Position numbers and translations under genes: made by a program
DNA from: CAYJRR01 sp964372275 [NCBI: uncultured bacterium]
GTDB taxonomy: Bacteria; CAYJRR01
Reading direction: 5' to 3'
NCBI GenBank assembly: GCA_964372275.1
Contig: CAYJRR010000160.1
Location: forward strand, 1 to 8,680
DNA length: 8,680 nucleotides
Notes under the pieces: model-generated
The model's database searches: none
The model's input: only the letters and a program-made list of their open reading frames with translations
What the model was told of the DNA's origin: nothing
Part shown: piece after piece, positions 1-7,233 of the stretch
Layout of the letters: every line of letters begins with the position of its first letter
Position numbering within the stretch: position 1 is the first letter of the stretch

Positions 1-766
1 TGAACTCGTCGGTCGTCCCGCCGGCGTACGACGTCGTCACGGCCTCGTCCCCGGAGCGCGCGGGGACCCCCTCGCCGTGGACCATCGCGTCCCACGCCCG
101 CTTCACCCGGTCCCACCGCTTGTCGCGGTCCATGGCGAAGTAGCGTCCGCAGACCGTCGCCACACCGGCGCGGAATCCCGCCGGACCGCCGCCGCTCGCC
201 GCCGCGGCGGTCGACCCGCCGGACCCGCTCGGCGCCGCAGCCGCCACCGCCGCCAGCCGCTCCTGGAGCGACCGCAGGAAGCCTTGGCCGCTCTTGGGCG
301 GCGTGTCGCGTCCATCGGTGAAGGCGTGGACCCAGACCTCGGCCACCCCCTCCCGTTTCGCCAGCGCCACCATCGCCAGAAGATGCTCGAAACTGGCATG
401 GACGCCGCCGGTCGAGACCAGCCCCATCAGGTGAAGGCGGCCGGAACCGGCCTTCGCGCGCGCGCACAGTTCGAGGAGAACGGGATTGGTGAAAAACGAT
501 CCGTCCTTCACCGCGAGATCGATGCGCGTCAGGTCCTGGTAGACGATCCGGCCGGCGCCGATGTTCTGGTGGCCGACCTCGGAGTTCCCCATCTGTTCGT
601 CGGGAAGGCCGACCGCCAGTCCGCTCGTCTTCAGCGGCGCACGCGGGTAGTCGCGCAACAGCCGGTCGAGCACCGGCATCCTCGCCATCGCCACCGCGTT
701 GCCGTGCCGCTCCTCGCGCAGCGCGAAGCCGTCGAGGATCACCAGGACGACGGGACGAACCCCCAC
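1..766 (-). CDS. gpmI: 2,3-bisphosphoglycerate-independent phosphoglycerate mutase, 3' end cut by window edge
   Basis: Interconverts 3- and 2-phosphoglycerate in cytosolic glycolysis/gluconeogenesis with two Mn ions and a phosphoserine intermediate. The 255 visible codons hold the expected landmarks: VILDG with metal-ligand Asp12, NSEVGH with nucleophile Ser62, GAGRIVYQDLTRID, His123 in STGGVH, TDGRDTPP (Arg153, Asp154) and GRYFAMDRDKRWDR. These numbers agree with the Geobacillus stearothermophilus enzyme as I remember it up to residue 154, but the two arginines of GRY..MDR fall at 208 and 214 instead of 185 and 191, so about 23 extra Ala/Gly/Ser-rich residues (roughly 172-202) are inserted. 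The GTG start at 766 is chosen because it gives Asp12 and Ser62 their family positions; it lies 13 bp after the rsfS stop and no good Shine-Dalgarno is seen, so translation may depend on rsfS. Roughly half the usual ~510 residues lie outside the window. Confidence 0.96.
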   Translation of the reverse strand, partial: MGVRPVVLVILDGFALREERHGNAVAMARMPVLDRLLRDYPRAPLKTSGLAVGLPDEQMGNSEVGHQNIGAGRIVYQDLTRIDLAVKDGSFFTNPVLLELCARAKAGSGRLHLMGLVSTGGVHASFEHLLAMVALAKREGVAEVWVHAFTDGRDTPPKSGQGFLRSLQERLAAVAAAAPSGSGGSTAAAASGGGPAGFRAGVATVCGRYFAMDRDKRWDRVKRAWDAMVHGEGVPARSGDEAVTTSYAGGTTDEF

Positions 767-779
767 GAACGGCTGTGTA

Positions 780-1163
780 TCACGCGAACTGGGCGTAGCC
801 CACGTCGCGCTTGCGGTCGTACCCCGGGATCTCGAGGTGCGGCGCCTCCGGCCACAGCCCCTCGATGTCGTAGTTGGCCCGGATCGGGTCGTAGAAGACG
901 TGCAGCACCACGTCGCCGAAATCGAGCAGCACCCACCGGCCGCTCTCCATCCCTTCGATCCCCCGGCACTTCACCCCGACCTGCGCCATCGCCTTTTCGA
1001 TCCCATGGGCCAGCGCCGTCACCTGACGGTCCGACGATCCGCTGCAGACGACGACGAAATCCGCGTACGAGGCCAGGTTTCGAACGTCCAGGATCGCCAG
1101 GTCGATTGCCTTCTTGTCCAACGCCGCCGCCGCGATCTGAAGGGCCGTCTGTTTTGCGTCGAT
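780..1163 (-). CDS. rsfS: Ribosomal silencing factor RsfS (Iojap/YbeB family), apparent ATC start
   Basis: RsfS binds ribosomal protein L14 on the 50S subunit and blocks subunit joining when nutrients are scarce. The family core is clear: ALDKKAIDLAILDVRNL, then YADFVVVCSGSSDRQV, GIEGMESGRWVLLDFGDVVLHVF and YDPIRANYDIEGLWP. With the proposed start the protein is 127 aa, normal for the family, and begins IDAKQTAL, where relatives begin with Met. No ATG, GTG or TTG exists at that point; the codon is ATC at 1163-1161, nine bases after GGAGG (1177-1173). The next ATG upstream (1301) lies in the putative proA terminator, and TTG codons near 1211 sit on the -10 box. So either a rare ATC start is used or the base is a sequencing error for ATG. 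It heads a two-gene unit with gpmI. The family call is firm; the start is moderately supported. Confidence 0.93.
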   Translation of the reverse strand: MDAKQTALQIAAAALDKKAIDLAILDVRNLASYADFVVVCSGSSDRQVTALAHGIEKAMAQVGVKCRGIEGMESGRWVLLDFGDVVLHVFYDPIRANYDIEGLWPEAPHLEIPGYDRKRDVGYAQFA

Positions 1164-1172
1164 GGTGGGTGT

Positions 1173-1177
1173 CCTCC
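1173..1177 (-). promoter_or_regulatory. Shine-Dalgarno GGAGG deciding the rsfS start
   Basis: A full GGAGG core on the minus strand, with nine bases to the ATC at 1163. It lies downstream of the predicted rsfS promoter, so it would be in the mRNA. Its position argues for translation starting at the ATC rather than at the ATG at 1301 or the TTG codons near 1211. Confidence 0.7.
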
Positions 1178-1210
1178 GGGTGGTTTGAAGAGGGCTACGA
1201 TTCTTCAACA

Positions 1211-1239
1211 ATTCTATTACCCGTACCGGGGGGCGGCAA
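1211..1239 (-). promoter_or_regulatory. Sigma70-type promoter for rsfS-gpmI
   Basis: On the minus strand TTGCCG (1239-1234, 4 of 6 matches to the -35 consensus) is followed after exactly 17 bases by TAGAAT (1216-1211, 5 of 6 matches to the -10 consensus). It lies between the putative proA terminator and the rsfS Shine-Dalgarno. A transcript starting about seven bases after the -10 would have a leader of roughly 40 nt. The AT-rich -10 stands out from the GC-rich surroundings. Confidence 0.65.
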
Positions 1240-1268
1240 TCGGCCCGGCGCGCCCGGCCGACGATTCC

Positions 1269-1311
1269 AAAAGGCCCGACCGGGGGCTCGTTTAGGGGCA
1301 TCGGAGGCCCC
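1269..1311 (-). terminator. Putative weak intrinsic terminator after proA
   Basis: Nineteen bases past the proA stop the minus strand shows two adjacent hairpins. The first has GGGGC (1311-1307) pairing with GCCCC (1299-1295) around a 7-nt loop. The second has GCCC (1287-1284) pairing with GGGC (1277-1274) around a 6-nt loop and ends in C followed by TTTT (1272-1269). The T-run is short, so termination may be partial. The position, just before a fitting promoter for the next gene, supports a transcription-unit boundary. Confidence 0.5.
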
Positions 1312-1329
1312 GAAAGACCGCGACACCTT

Positions 1330-2598
1330 CTAGAGATCGCCCCGGAGGTGGCCGTCGGCGAGGACGACGAACTTCCGTCCGGTCAGCTCCCGCGCCCCCA
1401 TCGGTCCGAAGGCGTGCAGCTTGGTGGTGCTGATCCCGAGCTCGGCCCCGAGCCCCAGCACCCCCCCGTCGTTCAGCCGGGTCGATCCGTTGACGATCAC
1501 CGCCGAGGCGTCGACCTCGCGCTGGAAGCGGCGCGCCGCGCCGAGATCGCGGGTGACGATCGCTTCGGTGTGGCGGCTGCCGTGACGGGCGATGTGCTCC
1601 AACGCCTCGTCGAAACCGTCGACCACCCGCGCCGCCATCACCGGCGCCAGGAACTCGCGCCCGAAGTCGTCGGGCCGGGCCGGAACCACCCGGCGGTCGG
1701 CGGCGGCGAACGCGGCGTCGCCGCGGATCTCCACCCCGCGCGCGGAGAGCGCGTCGATCACCGGCGGGAGGAAGCGATCGCGCACGGAGGCGTGCACCAG
1801 CAGCGCCTCGGCCGCGTTGCAGACGGCCGGGTTCTGCGCCTTGGCGTCGACCACGATCCGCGCCGCGAGTTCGAGATCGGCCGCCGCGTCGACGTAGACG
1901 TGGCAGACCCCGCGCGCATGACGCAACACCGGCATCCGCGCGTGCCGCGCGACGAAGTCGATCAACGACTCCCCACCCCGCGGAACCACCAGGTCGATCC
2001 GGTCGTCCATTTCCAACAGGGCGAGCACGTCTTCGCGGTCGGGACGCGGCACGACGTGAAGCCAGCCGGCCGGCACGCCGGCCCGTTCGGCGGCTTCGCA
2101 GAGCGCCGTTCCGATCGCCACGTTGCTGCGCAACGCCTCGCGCCCTCCGCGCAGGATCGCCGCGTTCCCGCTCTTGAGGCACAGGCCCGCCGCGTCGGAG
2201 GTGGCGTTCGGCCGCGCCTCGTAGATCATGGCGATCACCCCGAGCGGGACGCGCATCCGGCCCACCTCCAGTCCGTTCGGACGGCGCACCACCTCCTCCA
2301 CCGCGCCGATCGGGTCGGGCTGCGCGGCGATCTCCTCCAGCGCCGCCGCCATCCCCTCCACCTTGGCCGCGTCGAGCGACAGCCGCTTCCGCATCGGGGG
2401 CGAGATCGCCTCTTCTCCGGTCGCGCGGTCGGCGTCGGCCAGGTCGCGCGCGTTGGCCTCGAGGATCTCCGGGGCCTTCTCCCGGACCGCCGCCGCCATG
2501 GCGAGGAGCGCCGCGTCTTTCACCCGGCCGGGCAGCGTCGCGAGACGGCGAGACGCCTCCTTCGCACGGTCCGCCGCCTGTCGCATCGGTGTGCTCAC
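1330..2598 (-). CDS. proA: Glutamate-5-semialdehyde dehydrogenase (gamma-glutamyl phosphate reductase)
   Basis: Second enzyme of proline synthesis: NADPH-dependent reduction of gamma-glutamyl phosphate to glutamate-5-semialdehyde in the cytosol. The 422 aa product matches the usual ~415-420 and has the aldehyde-dehydrogenase-superfamily ProA landmarks: PLGVIAMIYEARPN (118-131), LKSGNAAILRGGREALRSN (141-159), VPRGGESLI (205-213), GVCHVYVD (230-237), the catalytic cysteine Cys260 in NPAVCNAAEALLVH, and GLGAELGISTTKLHAFGPMG near the C-terminus. The GTG start overlaps the proB stop as GTGA and is preceded by a purine-rich AAGGAGAGGGGG stretch; an in-frame ATG four codons later (2586) is the alternative. 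The unstable acyl-phosphate intermediate is thought to pass directly from ProB, which fits the coupled arrangement. Nothing essential looks missing. Confidence 0.97.
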   Translation of the reverse strand: MSTPMRQAADRAKEASRRLATLPGRVKDAALLAMAAAVREKAPEILEANARDLADADRATGEEAISPPMRKRLSLDAAKVEGMAAALEEIAAQPDPIGAVEEVVRRPNGLEVGRMRVPLGVIAMIYEARPNATSDAAGLCLKSGNAAILRGGREALRSNVAIGTALCEAAERAGVPAGWLHVVPRPDREDVLALLEMDDRIDLVVPRGGESLIDFVARHARMPVLRHARGVCHVYVDAAADLELAARIVVDAKAQNPAVCNAAEALLVHASVRDRFLPPVIDALSARGVEIRGDAAFAAADRRVVPARPDDFGREFLAPVMAARVVDGFDEALEHIARHGSRHTEAIVTRDLGAARRFQREVDASAVIVNGSTRLNDGGVLGLGAELGISTTKLHAFGPMGARELTGRKFVVLADGHLRGDL

Positions 2599-3727
2599 GC
2601 CCGCCCCCTCTCCTTCGCCTTGGACCCGGCCTCGGTCAGCACGAGCTCGTCCTTGTGCACCAGCGCGTCGCCGAAGGTGAACCCCAGGATCGTCTCGATC
2701 TCGGCGGAGCGCTTCCCCGCGATCCGTCGCGCGTCGGCGGCGTCGTAGGCGACGAGTCCGCGCGCCAGCTCCCGGCCGTCGGGCCCGACGCAGCGCACCG
2801 CCGCGCCGCGGCGGAAACTCCCCTCGACCCGCGTCACTCCCGACGGGAGCAGGCTCTTCTTTCCGCCGGCGATCGCCGTCGCGGCCCCCCCGTCCAGGAC
2901 GAGCGTCCCTTCGACCTTCAGCGTGTAGGCGATCCAGTGCTTCCGCGCCGCCAGGCGCCCGCCCGCCTCGAAGCGCGTCCCGACCGATTCGCCGGCGACG
3001 AGGCGAGGAAGTTGTCCCGCCGGCCGGCCGTCGCAGACGACGACCGGGATCCCCACCCGCGTCGCCTTCCGCGCCGCCTCGACCTTGGTCACCATGCCGC
3101 CCGTTCCGGGTCCCGCCGCCGCGCCGCCGGCGAACGGCGCCGCCTCGCGGTCGATGTCGACGACGTGCGGGATCACCGTCGCCCGCGGATCGACCCGGGG
3201 ATCGGCGGTGTAGAGACCCTCGATGTCGGTCAACAGCACGAGCAGGTCGGCGTCGACGAGCGCCGCCACGTCGGCGGAGAGGTTGTCGTTGTCGCCGTAC
3301 CGGATCTCGGCGACGGCGACGGTGTCGTTCTCGTTCACCACCGGGACGGCCCCCAGCTCGAGCAGCGCGACGATCGCGCCGCGGGCGTTCAGGTAGCGCC
3401 GGCGGTGGGCGACGTCGGCGTGGACGAGCAGCACCTGCGCGGCAGTCAGTCCGTGCCGTCCGAGCGCGTCCTCCCACCCGCGCATCAGCAGGCTCTGCCC
3501 GGCGGCGGCCGAGGCCTGCAGCTCCGGCAGGCTGCGCGGGCGCGCCGGTAGACCCAGCCTCGGCCATCCGCACGCGATCGCCCCCGAGGAGACGACCACC
3601 ACCTCGACCCCGCTTTCGCGCACGCGCGCGACGTCGGCGGCCAGGGCCGCGAGGCGCGCGCCTGAAAGCCCGCCGCCCTCCTCGGACAGCAGCCGGCTGC
3701 CGACCTTCACCACCACGCGCCGGACGC

Positions 3728-3731
<4 letters not shown>
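2595..3731 (-). CDS. proB: Glutamate 5-kinase with C-terminal PUA domain
   Basis: First committed enzyme of proline synthesis: ATP-dependent phosphorylation of L-glutamate; usually feedback-inhibited by proline in this family. The 378 aa product has an amino-acid-kinase domain (about 1-255) with VVVKVGS (Lys9), VVSSGAIACG (Ser49), NENDTVAV (Asp136), RYGDNDNLSADVA (Asn148, Asp149), LLTDIEGLYTADPR and GTGGMVTK (Lys216). These sit one residue earlier than the Escherichia coli residues K10, S50, D137, N149 and K217. A PUA domain follows (about 275-355, KVEGTLVLDGGAATAIAGGKK to LVAYDAADARRIAG). The GTG start overlaps the stop of the lipoprotein gene as GTGA, and the end overlaps proA in the same way, so ProB and ProA are probably made in coupled amounts. 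The PUA domain matches the long bacterial form. Confidence 0.97.
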
Positions 3732-4539
<808 letters not shown>

Positions 4540-4543
<4 letters not shown>

Positions 4544-5577
4544 GGGGCCTCCACCACGCGCCCCGCCCGCCGCTCGCGCACCCTCTCCTCGACCGCGCGC
4601 AGCAGCGCCTCGATCCCTTCCCCCGTGACGCCGGAGATCGGAAGGACCGGAATGCCGCGCCGCGCGAGCTTCTTCGCGAGCAGCTTCGCGCCCGACCGTC
4701 CCTGCGCCAGGTCGATCTTGTTCGCCGCGACGATCACCGGCACCTTCCCGAGCTCCGGATCGTAACGCAGGATCTCCCGCTCGACCGTCTTGAAGCGGCC
4801 CGCCGGCCCGCCACCGGACTCGTCGGCGGCGTCGACGACGTGGAGGAAGACCGACGTCCGTTCGACGTGACGCAGGAACCGGAAACCGAGCCCGGCCCCT
4901 TCGCTCGCTCCTTCGATCAAACCGGGGATGTCGGCGATGACGAAGGTCCGCTCCTCGCCGCGCCGCCCCCGCGTCACCACGCCGAGCTGCGGGGCGAGGG
5001 TGGTGAAGGGGTAGTCGGCGATCTTGGGACGCGCCGCGGAGACGCGCGAGAGGAGCGTGCTCTTCCCGGCGTTGGGGAATCCGACCAGGCCGACGTCGGC
5101 GAGGAGCTTCAGCTCCAGGCGGAACGTCCGTTCCCGTCCCGGCCGGCCGGACTCGGCCTTTCGCGGCGCCTGCCGGGTCGGGGTCGCGAACCGCGCGTTC
5201 CCGCGGCCGCCGCGTCCCCCTTCGAGCGCGATCCATCGCTCGCCATCGCGCGCGAGGTCGTGGAGCGTCTCCCCGGTCTCGTCGTCGTGGACGACGGTGC
5301 CGACCGGAACGCGGATGACCCGGTCCTCGCCGTCCTTCCCCGACTGTTTCTTACCGCGCCCCGGGCCGCCGGGCTCCGCGACCTGGATCGGGGTGAACTT
5401 GAAGTCGAGGAGGGTGGCCAGGTTCCGGTCGGCGACGAAGACGACGTCCCCGCCCTTCCCGCCGTCGCCACCGTCGGGCCCGCCGTGCGGCCGGTACTTC
5501 TCGCGCAGGAACGAGACCGCGCCGTTCCCGCCGGCGCCGCTTCGCGCGAGGATCTTCGCTTCGTCGACGAACTTCAC
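4540..5577 (-). CDS. obgE: Obg/CgtA-family GTPase, 50S ribosome assembly
   Basis: Essential GTPase that acts in late 50S assembly and stress signalling. The 345 aa product has the Gly-rich Obg fold (1-158: KFVDEAKI, GGPDGGDGGKGGDVVFVAD, GGRGGRGNARF) and a G domain with G1 GFPNAGKS (167-174), switch I FTT (191-193), G3 DIPGLIEGA (216-224), G4 NKID (286-289) and G5-like SGVTGEG (315-321). It ends soon after the G domain and lacks a long C-terminal extension or OCT domain. The GTG start overlaps the stop of the DUF1338 gene as GTGA and is preceded by GGAGAAGG; this gives the standard MKFVDEA N-terminus. The stop overlaps the lipoprotein start in the same way. Placement after rplU-rpmA is the classic bacterial order, here interrupted by one gene. 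Confidence 0.98.
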
Positions 5578-6338
5578 CGGGAGTCCTTCTCCCCCGTCGG
5601 GCGCGTCATCTCGAACAGCTGCCGGGCCTGCGGGCCGAGGAAGCCGTCGAATCCGGCGCGGCGCTCGGCGATCTCGAAGTAGGCGTAGGGACGCTCGACC
5701 GTTCCGCCGTCGCGCAGCGCGACCGGCAACGGAACGGCGGCGGTCGCCGACTGCCGGAGCGCCGACCCGGGGGCCCCTTCGATCTCCGCCTTCATCGGAA
5801 CGCCGGCGGCGCGGAGCCTCGTGACCCAGGCCTCGATGTCGTCGACGCGGCCCGTGAAGTGGTTCACCTTCCGTCCGAACGCGAGCAGCCACGCGCCGTA
5901 CTGCGAGACGGCATCGACCGTCTCCAGCTCCCGTCGCGTCGGGGGAACCGGCGGCGGCGCAAACCAGGCGACGAGCCCCTCGAGACCCTCCGGCGGCGGC
6001 GGATCGGGCGGCATCCGGAGGAGGATCTCCGCCGCGTCGCGCGGCAGCCGTCCGGGGATCAACTCCGAGAGGAAGATCCGCGGAAGCGCGTTCGGATGGG
6101 AGAGGTGGATCGCCCGAAGGTGGGCGTCGGGGAACTCGTACGCCCCCGCCGCCCGCCAGCCGAGCCGCTCGAACAGAGGCGCCATCGACGCGATCCCGCC
6201 GCCCGGCCGGGCGAGCGACCGGAACGCGACGTGGTCGTTGCGAAAGGAACCTGCGGCGAGATCCAGGAACCGTCGCGCGTGCGGAACCTCGCGCGCGTAG
6301 ACCTGCCAAAGCGCGTCGAGGAACGATTCCGGATTCAC
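5574..6338 (-). CDS. DUF1338 family protein (2-oxoadipate dioxygenase/decarboxylase-like)
   Basis: The 254 aa product has the DUF1338 signatures: FRNDHVAFRSL near the N-terminus (His36, Arg40), KVNHFTGRVDDIEAW (His160), YAYFEIAERR (Glu222) and GFDGFLGPQARQLFEMT at the end. In the characterised member HglS, two histidines and one glutamate bind Fe(II) and an arginine binds the substrate, converting 2-oxoadipate to D-2-hydroxyglutarate in lysine breakdown. The motif spacing here is compatible with that His-His-Glu set, so an Fe(II) oxygenase activity is likely, but the protein is shorter than HglS and the substrate is unknown. The GTG start has only a weak GGGTGG upstream; other frames close just before it. 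It sits between rpmA and obgE and overlaps obgE, yet no lysine-degradation gene is near. Confidence 0.85.
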   Translation of the reverse strand: MNPESFLDALWQVYAREVPHARRFLDLAAGSFRNDHVAFRSLARPGGGIASMAPLFERLGWRAAGAYEFPDAHLRAIHLSHPNALPRIFLSELIPGRLPRDAAEILLRMPPDPPPPEGLEGLVAWFAPPPVPPTRRELETVDAVSQYGAWLLAFGRKVNHFTGRVDDIEAWVTRLRAAGVPMKAEIEGAPGSALRQSATAAVPLPVALRDGGTVERPYAYFEIAERRAGFDGFLGPQARQLFEMTRPTGEKDSR

Positions 6339-6388
6339 GTCGCCACCCGTCCCATCGTGTGCGTCGCGCTCGGGGCGGCGCCGCGCCT

Positions 6389-6406
6389 GCGCGCGTACAC
6401 GCGCGC
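6389..6406. other. GC palindrome directly after rpmA
   Basis: Perfect 8-bp arms GCGCGCGT (6389-6396) and ACGCGCGC (6399-6406) separated by AC, starting one base past the rpmA stop. No T-run follows on either strand, so it is not a standard intrinsic terminator. It could be a processing or pausing hairpin that sets ribosomal-protein mRNA apart from the downstream genes, or a chance palindrome in GC-rich sequence. Confidence 0.4.
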
Positions 6407-6407
6407 G

Positions 6408-6671
6408 CTACGCCGGCTCGACCGGGAAGACGCTCACCTTGCGGCGATCCTTGCCCAGGCGCTCGTACTTCACCTTGCCGGTGATCTTGGCGAAGAGCGT
6501 GTAGTCCGATCCGACGCCGACGTTCAGGCCGGGATGGATGACCGTTCCGCACTGTCGGACGAGGATCGACCCGGCCGACGCGAGCTGCCCGTCGTAGAGC
6601 TTCACGCCGCGCCGCTGGCCGGCGGAGTCACGGCCGTTGCGAGAGGAGCCTTGTCCCTTCTTGTGTGCCAT
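6408..6671 (-). CDS. rpmA: 50S ribosomal protein L27
   Basis: L27 is a basic protein of the large subunit whose N-terminal tail reaches the peptidyl-transferase centre. The 87 aa sequence is canonical: [29 protein letters not shown], then [35 protein letters not shown]. The N-terminus starts directly at AHKKG and lacks the cleavable extension of Firmicutes. The ATG at 6671 lies six bases after the rplU stop, with AGGGG inside the rplU 3' end as ribosome site. It is cotranscribed with rplU. Confidence 0.99.
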   Translation of the reverse strand: MAHKKGQGSSRNGRDSAGQRRGVKLYDGQLASAGSILVRQCGTVIHPGLNVGVGSDYTLFAKITGKVKYERLGKDRRKVSVFPVEPA

Positions 6672-6677
6672 GACGCA

Positions 6678-6992
6678 TTACCCCTGGGTGATCCCGGTGA
6701 TCTGCACGCCGGTGTACGGCTGGCGATGCCCCTTCGACTTGGAGGAGGCCTTGCGGCGGCGGAAGGTGACGTCGAGGATCTTCTTCGCCTTGTCCTGGGC
6801 CACGATCGTTCCGGTGACGACGGCGCCGGGGACGAGCGGTCGCCCGATCTGCACCTTGTCGCCGTCGGCGATCAGCAGCACGTCCTGAAGCGTCACCGAA
6901 TCCCCGACGTGTCCGTCGAGCTTCTCGATTCGAACCGTCTCGCCGGCGGCGACGCGGTACTGCTTTCCGCCCGAATGGATGATGGCGTACAT
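6678..6992 (-). CDS. rplU: 50S ribosomal protein L21
   Basis: L21 binds 23S rRNA in the large subunit. The product is 104 aa, close to the usual 103, with MYAIIHSGGKQYRV at the start, GDSVTLQDVLLIADG in the middle and the basic C-terminal signature FRRRKASSKSKGHRQPYTGVQITGI. The ATG at 6992 is chosen because it gives the family N-terminus and has GGGAAG just upstream; the frame is open further upstream but that part overlaps the leader and promoter. It is the first gene of the minus-strand operon. Confidence 0.99.
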   Translation of the reverse strand: MYAIIHSGGKQYRVAAGETVRIEKLDGHVGDSVTLQDVLLIADGDKVQIGRPLVPGAVVTGTIVAQDKAKKILDVTFRRRKASSKSKGHRQPYTGVQITGITQG

Positions 6993-7063
6993 GTCTTCCC
7001 AAGCCTTTCGCGGCCCGCGTCGATCGTGGGCCGACTCTTCTTTACATTCGCGAAGTCGAAAAC
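6993..7063 (-). promoter_or_regulatory. Structured 5' leader of rplU-rpmA
   Basis: About 70 nt lie between the predicted transcription start and the rplU ATG. The minus strand contains CGGCCC (7032-7027) pairing with GGGCCG (7016-7011) around an 11-nt loop, and an imperfect CGACTTC/GAAGAGTCG pairing (7058-7032) just before it. Ribosomal protein operons often carry autoregulatory leaders; whether this is one is inference. I do not recognise a known leader motif. Confidence 0.35.
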
Positions 7064-7069
7064 CGGGGC

Positions 7070-7097
7070 ATTCTAGAGTCCGAACCCCGGGAGTCAA
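7070..7097 (-). promoter_or_regulatory. Strong sigma70-type promoter of the rplU operon
   Basis: On the minus strand TTGACT (7097-7092, 5 of 6) and TAGAAT (7075-7070, 5 of 6) are spaced by 16 bases. It is the best promoter match I found in the window and lies about 80 bp upstream of the rplU ATG, as expected for the head of a ribosomal protein operon. No promoter is evident inside the six overlapping or closely spaced genes that follow. Confidence 0.8.
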
Positions 7098-7115
7098 GGG
7101 CGTTTCAAGAGCGTT

Positions 7116-7129
7116 CCTGAGATCTTAGG
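7116..7129. promoter_or_regulatory. Operator-like 14-bp palindrome upstream of the rplU promoter
   Basis: CCTGAGATCTTAGG is palindromic except for one mismatched pair and ends 18 bp upstream of the -35 box. The place would suit an activator or a divergent regulator. No second copy was noticed in the window and no regulator gene is adjacent, so the role is speculative. Confidence 0.25.
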
Positions 7130-7134
7130 CATCA

Positions 7135-7173
7135 GGGGGCGCGCCTGTCCCGGCTGGTTTCGGCGCTGCCCCC
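7135..7173. other. Long bulged inverted repeat in the divergent region
   Basis: GGGGGC-GCGCC (7135-7145) pairs with GGCGC-T-GCCCCC (7162-7173): 11 bp with one bulged T and a 16-nt loop. There is no T-run on either side, so it does not look like an intrinsic terminator. It may be part of the leader of the plus-strand gene, a small RNA or a protein-binding site. Confidence 0.45.
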
Positions 7174-7233
7174 GATCGTCCGCCCCACGATTTCAGACAC
7201 TTGCGACCGCCAGATCGCTCCTTTGACGACGAA

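Noticed and set aside
1164-1301. N-terminal extension of rsfS from the ATG at 1301 (173 aa)
   Set aside because: The added 46 residues overlap the putative proA terminator and the TTGCCG/TAGAAT promoter and do not resemble the RsfS N-terminus.
77-1333. A 418-codon plus-strand open frame antisense to gpmI and rsfS
   Set aside because: Low-complexity Arg/Pro/Ala product with no family features; the opposite strand carries clearly recognisable GpmI and RsfS. Long antisense frames are expected at this GC content.
1348-2748. A 466-codon plus-strand open frame antisense to proA and the end of proB
   Set aside because: His/Arg/Pro-rich shadow product; ProA and ProB are intact on the minus strand with all key residues.
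2589-3551. Plus-strand frame antisense to proB
   Set aside because: Covers the ProB kinase and PUA domains in reverse and has no recognisable domain.
5859-7076. A 405-codon plus-strand frame across DUF1338, rpmA and rplU
   Set aside because: It runs antisense to three well-identified genes and through the rplU promoter region; shadow of GC-rich codon use.
6993-7097. N-terminal extension of rplU (139 aa form)
   Set aside because: L21 begins at MYAIIHSGGKQYRV; the extension covers the leader and the -35/-10 boxes.
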